Positions 1 through 5,034 of a stretch of 7,100 nucleotides of DNA are shown here, one piece after another (position 1 is the first letter of the stretch; each line of letters begins with the position of its first letter). A model generated the notes under the pieces. The model searched no databases, was not told the DNA's origin, and saw nothing but the letters and a program-made list of their open reading frames with translations. The stretch comes from an uncultured Oscillospiraceae bacterium (GTDB lineage Bacteria > Bacillota_A > Clostridia > Oscillospirales > Oscillospiraceae): assembly GCA_944385265.1 (NCBI GenBank), contig CALWWO010000073.1, positions 1-7,100 of the forward strand. The letters are read 5' to 3'. A program made the translations under genes and the position numbers.

Positions 1-259
1 GGTATATAAGGTCTCAAAGGTCGTCACTATATGCGGCTGCTACGTGCAGGAGGGCAAAATTACGAGAAACAGCGAAGTGCGCGTAGTAAGAGACGGTATA
101 GTGATACACGAGGGCAAGATAGCGTCCCTGCGCCGTTTTAAAGATGATGTCCGTGAAGTCCTCACGAATTTTGAATGCGGCATAATGATAGAAAAATTTA
201 ACGACGTAAAAGAGGGAGATATCATCGAGGCTTTCGTTATGGAGCAGATTAACGAATAA
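1..259 (+). CDS. infB: Translation initiation factor IF-2, C-terminal end (partial)
   Basis: These are the last 85 codons of IF-2, the GTPase that brings initiator fMet-tRNA to the 30S subunit and promotes subunit joining. The reading frame is open from base 2 with no start in the window, so the 5' part lies off the left edge. What is visible is the C-terminal beta-barrel (domain IV/C2), which binds fMet-tRNA. Its family signatures are clear: CGCYV followed by GKI near the beginning, then [23 protein letters not shown] residues (read here as [17 protein letters not shown]), then [11 protein letters not shown] and GDIIEAF before the TAA stop. The GTPase domain cannot be seen. Followed by rbfA in the order usual for Firmicutes. 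An apparent GTG start at 44 is an internal valine codon, not a gene start. Identification is from family motifs and position and is very secure. Confidence 0.96.
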   Translation, partial: VYKVSKVVTICGCYVQEGKITRNSEVRVVRDGIVIHEGKIASLRRFKDDVREVLTNFECGIMIEKFNDVKEGDIIEAFVMEQINE

Positions 260-265
260 TAATAT

Positions 266-294
266 TATGGGGCTGTCAAAACGGCAGCCCCGTA
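266..294 (+). other. Strong hairpin after infB without a T-tract
   Basis: GGGGCTGTC (269-277) pairs with GGCAGCCCC (283-291) around the loop AAAAC, with one T-G wobble, and the stem extends by about three more pairs to 266/294. It starts 7 bases after the infB stop. The sequence that follows is GTATTAAAAA, not a T-run, so it does not meet the rule for an intrinsic terminator. It more likely limits 3' decay of the infB message, marks a processing site or causes pausing. It could be a leaky or degenerate terminator. Confidence 0.6.
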
Positions 295-301
295 TTAAAA
301 A

Positions 302-325
302 CGGCGGCAAAAAATGAAGCCGCCG
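302..325 (+). other. GC hairpin in the infB-rbfA spacer, with a competing partner downstream
   Basis: CGGCGGC (302-308) pairs perfectly with GCCGCCG (319-325) across a 10-base A-rich loop. A second copy of the right arm, GCCGCC at 384-389, could pair with GGCGGC (303-308) instead. The 384-389 segment can also pair with GGCGCGG (365-371), or 385-388 with GCGG at 393-396. The spacer can therefore fold in several mutually exclusive ways. The sequence complementarity is directly visible; a regulatory role for rbfA is inference. Confidence 0.4.
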
Positions 326-343
326 GAATCGGGCTGGATTTTG

Positions 344-351
344 AAAGGAGG
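344..351 (+). promoter_or_regulatory. Orphan Shine-Dalgarno AAAGGAGG
   Basis: AAAGGAGG is a near-perfect anti-16S match and is followed by further purines (GAGCAAAGGAAGAGGG) up to 366. No ATG, GTG or TTG lies at a usable distance behind it: the next candidate starts are TTG at 400 and ATG at 412. In the rbfA frame there are stops at 379 and 391, so it cannot serve a longer rbfA. It may be a ribosome standby site brought nearer by folding of 365-389, or a leftover from a lost small gene. Confidence 0.45.
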
Positions 352-411
352 AGCAAAGGAAGAGGGCGCGGAATTTTTTAACCGCCGCCTTAGCGGAATT
401 TGCGACGACTT

Positions 412-792
412 ATGGCATCTACAAAAATACAGAGAACAAATGAGGATATAAAGCTGGCTCTGTCAGTTCTTCTTCGTGAGATAAAAGATCCGCGCGTACG
501 GCAGGGAATGATAAGCATAGTCGCTGTCGATACGACGGGGGATCTGAAATACAGCAAGGTATATTTGAGCGTACTGGGGCTTGAATCGGAAAAGGAGCTG
601 AAAAAAGGACTCAAATCCGCGTCCGGCTGGCTCCGGCGGGAGCTTGGCAGCAGGCTCCGCCTTCGCAATGTGCCGGAGCTTGTTTTTATACTTGACAAAT
701 CGATAGAGCATGGTGCATATATAAATACACTGATAAACAATTTAAACATTTCCGGGGATAGAGATAAAGATGAAGACGATAACGATAACTGA
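412..792 (+). CDS. rbfA: Ribosome-binding factor A
   Basis: RbfA is a single KH-type domain protein that binds the immature 30S subunit and helps 16S rRNA 5'-end maturation, notably in the cold. The 126-residue product has the family signatures: RTNEDIKLALSVLL near the N-terminus, IKDPRV at 24-29, then DLKYSKVYLSVLG (44-56) and the conserved strand ending ELVFILDKSIEHG (89-101). The C-terminus is a short acidic tail rich in Asp, as in many homologs. The ATG at 412 is preferred over the in-frame TTG at 400 because the protein then begins MASTKIQR, matching the family N-terminus. Neither start has a good ribosome site nearby. The last 23 bases overlap nrnA, which suggests translational coupling. 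It lies between infB and nrnA as in other Firmicutes. Confidence 0.95.
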   Translation: MASTKIQRTNEDIKLALSVLLREIKDPRVRQGMISIVAVDTTGDLKYSKVYLSVLGLESEKELKKGLKSASGWLRRELGSRLRLRNVPELVFILDKSIEHGAYINTLINNLNISGDRDKDEDDNDN

Positions 793-1726
793 AGCGGCTC
801 AGTGGCTGCGGGAAGCTGATAATATACTGATACTCGCGCATAAGAGACCGGACGGCGATGCTATCGGCTCTGCTTCCGCCCTTGCAAGAGGGCTCAGGCA
901 GCTTGGAAAGACGGCGTATACGTTGAAAAATCCTGAAATAACGGATAAGCTGGCGCCATATGCGGAGGAATATTATGCACCTAGGGAGTTTGCGCCTGAG
1001 CATATAGTGTCTGTCGACACGGCTACAGCGGAAATGATACAGATAAACGCCGTCGAATATGCGGATAAGGTGGAGCTGGGGATAGATCACCATATGTCAA
1101 ACAGCAAATACGCTGAAAATACGTGCCTTGATGCGCAGAGCGCCTCATGCGGCGAGATCATATATAAAATACTTGCGGAGCTTTCCGGAGAGCTTGACGC
1201 TGAAACGGCGACTCTGCTTTATATAGCGGTATCGACAGATACGGGATGCTTTTCATATGCGAATACGACCGGCGATACGCTTAATATAGCGGCAAAGCTT
1301 GTAGAAAGCGGGGCTGACAATAAGGGCGTGAATAAGCTGCTTTTCCGCACAAAGTCGAAAAACAGGATAAAATTTGAAGGCGCGCTTTTAAGCGGCATAG
1401 ATTTCCGATTCGACGATAAGGTCGCTTTTATGTCTGTCACGCTCTTCGCTAAGGAAAAATACGGAATAAGCGAAAATGACCTTGAGGACATAGCCGCCAT
1501 ACCCAGTTCGATCGAGGGAGTATGTATAGGCATAACGATAAAGGAGCTCGGCGCAAAGGAATGCAAGATATCAGTTCGGACGAATGACGGGTATAATGCA
1601 AATCTCTTGTGCGCAAGCTTCGGCGGCGGCGGGCATGTCGCGGCGGCAGGATGCGTTATAAACGAATCGATCGGGGACGCTAAGGAACTTCTCGAGAGGG
1701 AAATTTACGAGCTGTGGGATCTGTAA
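770..1726 (+). CDS. nrnA: DHH/DHHA1 nanoRNase and pAp phosphatase
   Basis: NrnA degrades 2- to 5-nucleotide RNA fragments to mononucleotides and dephosphorylates 3'-phosphoadenosine 5'-phosphate; it acts in the cytoplasm with Mn2+. The 318-residue length is close to the B. subtilis protein. The DHH domain carries all metal-binding motifs: HKRPDGDA at 24-31, SVDTA with Asp83, the name-giving DHH at 106-108, and Asp157 in TDTGCF. The C-terminal DHHA1 domain ends in the substrate-binding glycine motif FGGGGHVAAAGC at 284-295. The ATG at 770 lies inside the end of rbfA (23-bp overlap) and has only a weak upstream GGGGAT, so translation is probably coupled to rbfA. No residue expected for activity is missing. 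The split between RNase and pAp phosphatase activity is known for the family and cannot be read from the sequence alone. Confidence 0.94.
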   Translation: MKTITITEAAQWLREADNILILAHKRPDGDAIGSASALARGLRQLGKTAYTLKNPEITDKLAPYAEEYYAPREFAPEHIVSVDTATAEMIQINAVEYADKVELGIDHHMSNSKYAENTCLDAQSASCGEIIYKILAELSGELDAETATLLYIAVSTDTGCFSYANTTGDTLNIAAKLVESGADNKGVNKLLFRTKSKNRIKFEGALLSGIDFRFDDKVAFMSVTLFAKEKYGISENDLEDIAAIPSSIEGVCIGITIKELGAKECKISVRTNDGYNANLLCASFGGGGHVAAAGCVINESIGDAKELLEREIYELWDL

Positions 1727-1730
1727 CCCC

Positions 1731-1738
1731 AAGAGGTG
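1731..1738 (+). promoter_or_regulatory. Ribosome site that fixes the truB start
   Basis: AAGAGGTG ends 6 bases before TTG at 1745, a normal spacing. The GTG at 1736 is part of this element and has no ribosome site of its own. Choosing TTG gives the N-terminus MNGIVIINKP, which is the standard TruB beginning. Confidence 0.65.
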
Positions 1739-1744
1739 TGCTTT

Positions 1745-2617
1745 TTGAACGGTATAGTTATCATAAATAAACCGTCCGGCTGGACGTCGCATGACGTGAT
1801 AGGAAAGCTGCGCGGGATACTTAAAGAGCGCAGGATAGGGCACGGAGGAACGCTCGATCCGATGGCGACAGGGGTACTTCCCGTTTTTGTCGGACGCGCT
1901 ACAAGAGCGGTGGAATTCTGCGAGTCCGCTGATAAAGATTATGTGGCGGGTCTGCGGCTCGGAATAGTGACGGATACGCAGGATATAACTGGAAATGTGC
2001 TGGTGACGCGAGAGTGCAATATTAGCGAAGATGCAGTAAAAAGCATACTGAGTGAATTTACAGGCGCACAGCGGCAGATACCGCCGATGTATTCGGCAAT
2101 AAAAATAAACGGTAAAAAAATGTACGAGTTGGCGCGAAAGGGAATAGAAGCGGAGCGTAAACCGCGCGATATCGTGATAAAACGGCTGGAGCTCGTAGAC
2201 AAGGCAGGCGGAGACTATATCTTAAACGTCACCTGCTCAAAGGGCACGTACATAAGGACACTGTGCCATGATATCGGGGAGAGACTGGGCTGCGGCGGCG
2301 TTATGAGCAGTCTTATACGCACAAGAGCGGGAGCGTTTACGCTCTTTGATTCGGTGACGCTGGAGGAGATTGAGGAAGCTGCAAAAAACGGTGAAGCCGA
2401 AAGCATGTTAAAGCCGGCGGATAGTATTTTTGCAGGATACCCTGCTGTAACGATAGGAGCAAGAGAAGAGAAAAAATGCCGGAACGGCGGCGATTTCAAT
2501 AAACAGACCAGCTTTACGGGATTGTGCCGCGTGTATTCGGAAAAGGGTGAATTTCTTATGCTCGGAGATGCGCAGGACGGCGTGATAAAGACCGTAAAAA
2601 GCTTTTTTAACGTATAG
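1745..2617 (+). CDS. truB: tRNA pseudouridine-55 synthase
   Basis: TruB converts U55 in the T-loop of nearly all elongator tRNAs to pseudouridine and also acts as a tRNA chaperone. The 290-residue product starts MNGIVIINKPSGWTSHDV. The catalytic aspartate is Asp38 in GHGGTLDPMATGVLPV. Other active-site elements are DKDY with Tyr66, PPMYSAIKINGKKMYELAR (113-131) and KGTYIRTL with Tyr169 and Arg171. RTRAGAF at 192-198 follows, and residues after about 228 form a C-terminal PUA-like region that is shorter and less conserved. The start is TTG with AAGAGGTG 6 bases upstream; the GTG at 1736 would add only MCF and is less likely. It begins 18 bp after nrnA and ends 11 bp before ribF, so all are likely on one transcript. 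Confidence 0.96.
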   Translation: MNGIVIINKPSGWTSHDVIGKLRGILKERRIGHGGTLDPMATGVLPVFVGRATRAVEFCESADKDYVAGLRLGIVTDTQDITGNVLVTRECNISEDAVKSILSEFTGAQRQIPPMYSAIKINGKKMYELARKGIEAERKPRDIVIKRLELVDKAGGDYILNVTCSKGTYIRTLCHDIGERLGCGGVMSSLIRTRAGAFTLFDSVTLEEIEEAAKNGEAESMLKPADSIFAGYPAVTIGAREEKKCRNGGDFNKQTSFTGLCRVYSEKGEFLMLGDAQDGVIKTVKSFFNV

Positions 2618-2628
2618 CGGGTGATAAA

Positions 2629-3528
2629 ATGGAGACAGAGAGACGAATAATAGCAATGGGCTTTTTTGACGGAGTCCATTTAGGGCATAGAGCGCTTCTT
2701 GAGGCGACAAAGAAGCTTGCAGTCAAAACGGGAGCGACGCCGTCGGTCATATCGTTTGACAGCCCTCCGAAATATACCGTAACAGGGAATTTCGTGCCGC
2801 TTATAAATACGCCGTACGACAGAGCGGATATCGTAAAGCGATATATAGGGATAGACGATATGATATTTCTCCATTTCGACGAGGAGCTTATGCGGATGTC
2901 GTGGGAGCAGTTTTTGGACTGGATGATAAACGATTTCGGCGCATGCGGATTCGTCGCCGGATATGACTTTACTTTTGGATACCGCGGCGAAGGAAACGCT
3001 GAGAAGCTGCGGGAAAAATGCGAGAAACTCGGCATCCCGTGCGATATCATAACAAAAGTTACCGCCGGAGAAACGACGATCAGTTCCACATATATAAGGG
3101 AGCTGATAATAAACGGGCAGATGGCAAAGGCGGTGCAGCTTATGGGACATCCGCATGTACTGACAGAGGTGGTGCGCTACGGCTATAGATTTGGGCGTAA
3201 GCTGGGATTTCCAACGATAAATATGAAGGTGCCGGATGGGGTCATATGTCCATGCCGCGGAGTGTATGCGGCAAAGGTCTATTTACCGGATGAGGGTGAA
3301 TTCCTCGCGGTAACAAACGTCGGCGTTCGTCCGACAGTCGGCGGCGCAGACGATATTTCGGTTGAAAGCCATATCCTTGATTACGATGGAAACCTATACG
3401 GTAAGCGTGTGCGCGTTGAATTTTACGAATATCTGCGTGAAGAGGTTAAATTCGACAAGACGGAGGAGCTTAAAGAGCAGATAGCTAAAGACATCGCGAA
3501 AACAAGAAGTCTGCTTACGCTGGATTGA
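2629..3528 (+). CDS. ribF: Bifunctional riboflavin kinase / FMN adenylyltransferase
   Basis: RibF makes FMN from riboflavin and ATP, then FAD from FMN and ATP. Both domains are present in 299 residues. The N-terminal nucleotidyltransferase domain has GFFDGVHLGH at 11-20 (the HxGH ATP site), GYDFTFGYRGEGN at 111-123 and ISSTYIR at 151-157. The C-terminal flavokinase domain has FGRKLGFPTIN at 188-198, GVYAAKV at 211-217, TNVGVRPTV at 229-237, the probable catalytic Glu247 in VESHI and YGKRVRVEF at 257-265. The N-terminus is about ten residues shorter than in many homologs, but the HxGH motif is intact and no better upstream start exists before the truB stop. The ribosome site is weak (GGGTGA). 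It is the last gene of the operon; rpsO, often next in this neighbourhood, is absent and a strong terminator follows about 105 bp on. Confidence 0.95.
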   Translation: METERRIIAMGFFDGVHLGHRALLEATKKLAVKTGATPSVISFDSPPKYTVTGNFVPLINTPYDRADIVKRYIGIDDMIFLHFDEELMRMSWEQFLDWMINDFGACGFVAGYDFTFGYRGEGNAEKLREKCEKLGIPCDIITKVTAGETTISSTYIRELIINGQMAKAVQLMGHPHVLTEVVRYGYRFGRKLGFPTINMKVPDGVICPCRGVYAAKVYLPDEGEFLAVTNVGVRPTVGGADDISVESHILDYDGNLYGKRVRVEFYEYLREEVKFDKTEELKEQIAKDIAKTRSLLTLD

Positions 3529-3633
3529 AAAAGCATTGCGTATATCCATATACGCGGAACGGCTTGGCGAATATATCAGTATGTATACATGATTTTAGTG
3601 CGCAGTATATATTATAATGTATACGCACACATC
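3529..3633. other. AT-rich palindromic segment after ribF
   Basis: No gene is visible here. It holds several symmetrical elements: GCGTATAT/ATATACGC (3538-3545/3548-3555), the perfect 10-bp palindrome ATGTATACAT (3581-3590), and an imperfect hairpin with GTGC (3598-3601) plus GTATAT (3605-3610) pairing with GTATAC and GCAC (3619-3628). ATGTATAC occurs twice (3581-3588 and 3617-3624), as do CAGTAT (3577, 3603) and TATACGC (3549, 3620). A TATAAT box sits at 3613-3618, but the sequence 17 bases before it (TGATTT) is a poor -35 match, so I do not call a promoter. Confidence 0.5.
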
Positions 3634-3672
3634 AAAAGGAGCGGCAGTATTTTTATGCTGCCGCTCCTTTTT
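3634..3672 (+). terminator. Strong intrinsic terminator of the infB-ribF operon
   Basis: AAAAGGAGCGGCAGTA (3634-3649) pairs with TGCTGCCGCTCCTTTT (3656-3671) with one wobble and a 6-base T-rich loop, and the right arm runs into TTTTT. This is a textbook Rho-independent terminator for plus-strand transcription. Because the left arm begins with AAAA, it could also stop transcription coming from the minus side. Confidence 0.92.
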
Positions 3673-3732
3673 GCGCTGATATGAACATCATGGGACGAAG
3701 TGGTAATATACATATATAAATATAGAGAATAA

Positions 3733-3776
3733 CAGACAGATCCGCCTCTCTGCTTTCGAGAAGGCGGATTTGTCTG
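3733..3776 (-). terminator. Hairpin terminator downstream of madM
   Basis: CAGACAGATCCGCCT (3733-3747) pairs with AGGCGGATTTGTCTG (3762-3776) with a single G-T wobble, and the loop can close a further CTC/GAG. It lies 24 bp past the madM stop, as expected for the end of the minus-strand operon. The minus-strand tail is TTATTCTCTATATTT, AT-rich but not a pure T-run, so termination efficiency is uncertain. The bidirectional hairpin at 3634-3672 would act as a backup. Confidence 0.7.
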
Positions 3777-3800
3777 AAAATGAAAAACACAGCGATGAGA

Positions 3801-4571
3801 TCAGGCTAAAAACAGTTTCGTCAATGAATATAAGACGGATGGGCAAAGCAGGCAGCCGAGTCCCGTGTAAAAAGTCGCCGTAATTGCGCCGTATGGAACG
3901 AGCGCTTCATCGGTTGCAGCCAAGCCTGCGGCTGTTCCGCTTGTCGTACCCATCAATCCACCGTAGATCATGGCGGCTTTAGGTGTTGTAAGCCCAATGC
4001 GCTTTGCCGTCAATGGGGTGAGGAGCATAACTGCAATAGATTTCACAAGACCTGCCGCAATGGAAAGAGCTATAACGGTCGAATCTGCCCCAACTGCCGC
4101 CCCTGTAACGGGACCGACAACGAAAGTAACTGTGCCAGCCGCGATAGTGGCTGCGCTTACAGCGTCGGTGTATCCAAAAATAATGGCGATGACTATGCCA
4201 ACGCAATATGCGGATACTACGCCGAGGATGAGTGCTGCGACGCCGATAAACCCGCATTTTTTTATTTCGGAGAATTTCGCTCCGAAAGCGGTGGAAATGA
4301 TTGCAAAGTCGCGGAGCGAAGAGCCGCCAAGGATGCCGATACCAGCAAAAATCCCTATATCGGAGATCCCCTTGCCGCCGCCGGTGACTGCTCCGCCTAT
4401 ATAGGCGAGGATCAGCCCGAGAAATATTGCGATGGCAGAATCGTGTATACGCCCTTTAGTAAGCTTTGAGATAAGGTTTGCTATAAGAGCGATTATGCCG
4501 ACGAACATAAACGACATTACGAATCCGTTCGCTTCAAAAAGCTCATAAATTATATCTGCAATTCGACTCAT
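3801..4571 (-). CDS. madM: Malonate transporter, MadM subunit
   Basis: MadM is the larger integral-membrane subunit of the two-part MadLM malonate transporter, known from malonate-using bacteria such as Malonomonas rubra and described there as cation-coupled. The 256-residue product is almost wholly hydrophobic and matches the family length. Membrane segments lie around residues 16-36, 46-62, 72-84, 106-131, 138-160, 164-186, 199-218 and 224-250. Recognisable family stretches are GRIHDSAIAIFLGLILAYIGG (40-60, shortened view: RIHDSAIAI...LAYIGG), FGYTDAVSAATIAAG (132-146), VVGPVTGAAVGA (151-162), YGGLMGTTSGTAAGLAATD (203-221) and ATFYTGLGCLLCPS (232-245). The ATG overlaps the madL stop as ATGA, and AGGTGA stands 6 bases upstream inside madL, so the two subunits are translationally coupled. 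No decarboxylase gene is present, so malonate as the real substrate is inferred from family only. Confidence 0.87.
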   Translation of the reverse strand: MSRIADIIYELFEANGFVMSFMFVGIIALIANLISKLTKGRIHDSAIAIFLGLILAYIGGAVTGGGKGISDIGIFAGIGILGGSSLRDFAIISTAFGAKFSEIKKCGFIGVAALILGVVSAYCVGIVIAIIFGYTDAVSAATIAAGTVTFVVGPVTGAAVGADSTVIALSIAAGLVKSIAVMLLTPLTAKRIGLTTPKAAMIYGGLMGTTSGTAAGLAATDEALVPYGAITATFYTGLGCLLCPSVLYSLTKLFLA

Positions 4572-4951
4572 AAGCGATCACCTGATTTTCTGTCCGAGCC
4601 TTTTGCAGTGGCTTTGTTAAGAATAAAAAGAATAATAAATGCGGCGGCGACGGCTGCGAGACCTGCTACTATAGCAAGAGCCCCGCTTGAGACCGCCTGA
4701 AAAACATTTTGTGATGCGGTCATCGCGATAACGACGGGGATATACATATTTTTCCAAAACGAGATACCGGTGCCGAAATCCTTCGAGTGGGTAAACTTCA
4801 ACTTATCGAAATTTGTTATCACCAGAAGCAGCAGCATGGCAAATCCGACACCGCCAATATCAGAGTTCGTTCCGGTTATGAGCCCAAGAAGATTGCCTAT
4901 AAATTGCCCCATAAACATGCACAGCGCTAAAACGGCAACTCCGTAAATCAT
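4568..4951 (-). CDS. madL: Malonate transporter, MadL subunit
   Basis: MadL is the small membrane subunit that works with MadM in malonate uptake. The 127-residue product fits the family size. It shows IYGVAVLALCMFMGQFIG at the N-terminus (first membrane segment), DIGGVGFAMLLLLVI at 31-45 (second segment) and FWKNMYIPVVIAMTASQNV at 65-83, the most characteristic stretch, followed by a fourth hydrophobic segment at about 89-111 and a charged tail (KATAKGSDRKSGDRL). The ATG at 4951 has AAAGGAGG 9 bases upstream (4968-4961). An ATG at 4958 is too close to that site and runs into a stop after two codons. The gap to the esterase stop is 54 bp, so cotranscription is likely. Identification is from remembered family sequence; no alignment was run. 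Confidence 0.85.
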   Translation of the reverse strand: MIYGVAVLALCMFMGQFIGNLLGLITGTNSDIGGVGFAMLLLLVITNFDKLKFTHSKDFGTGISFWKNMYIPVVIAMTASQNVFQAVSSGALAIVAGLAAVAAAFIILFILNKATAKGSDRKSGDRL

Positions 4952-4960
4952 TATTGCATT

Positions 4961-4968
4961 CCTCCTTT
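4961..4968 (-). promoter_or_regulatory. Ribosome site of madL
   Basis: On the minus strand this reads AAAGGAGG, 9 bases before the madL ATG at 4951. It is the strongest ribosome site among the complete genes of the window and suggests that madL is translated efficiently and independently of the esterase. Confidence 0.8.
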
Positions 4969-4981
4969 AAAAATAAAGCAT

Positions 4982-5034
4982 CGCTTTCAGGGTTTATTCT
5001 GAGCTTTATAAAGTTTGTGAAAGCGTTATCGCTT
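4982..5034 (-). promoter_or_regulatory. Inverted repeats and cre-like site before madL
   Basis: TGAAAGCGTTATCG at 5018-5031 matches 13 of 14 positions of the CcpA operator consensus TGWAANCGNTNWCA. CGCTTTCA (4982-4989) is a perfect inverted partner of TGAAAGCG (5018-5025), and AAGCG (5021-5025) can instead pair with CGCTT (5030-5034). The palindrome CTTTATAAAG (5004-5013) sits between. The segment covers the last esterase codons and the leader of madL. It could be a carbon-catabolite control site or an RNA fold, but part of it is constrained by coding, so chance is not excluded. Confidence 0.3.

Noticed and set aside
44..259. A separate 71-residue gene starting with GTG at 44
   Set aside because: The frame is open to the left edge and the upstream residues continue the IF-2 domain IV sequence, so this is the infB C-terminus.
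269..300. Intrinsic terminator directly after infB
   Set aside because: The hairpin is strong, but no T-run follows, and the downstream genes belong to the same conserved operon.
400..411. TTG start for rbfA four codons upstream
   Set aside because: It adds MRRL before the family-like MASTKIQR N-terminus and has no better ribosome site than the ATG.
1736..1744. GTG start for truB
   Set aside because: This GTG is part of the ribosome site itself; TTG at 1745 has correct spacing and gives the standard TruB N-terminus.
3613..3618. TATAAT as a promoter -10 box
   Set aside because: No acceptable -35 or extended -10 is present, and the region is so AT-rich that the hexamer is expected by chance.
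3655..3684. Nine-codon reading frame (MLPLLFALI) behind AAGGAG in the terminator
   Set aside because: It overlaps the terminator hairpin, the spacing from AAGGAG to the ATG is long, and a frame this short is expected by chance.
3970..4404. A 144-codon plus-strand reading frame opposite madM
   Set aside because: It is the antisense shadow of a membrane-protein gene, with low-complexity Pro/Ala/Thr content and no family resemblance.
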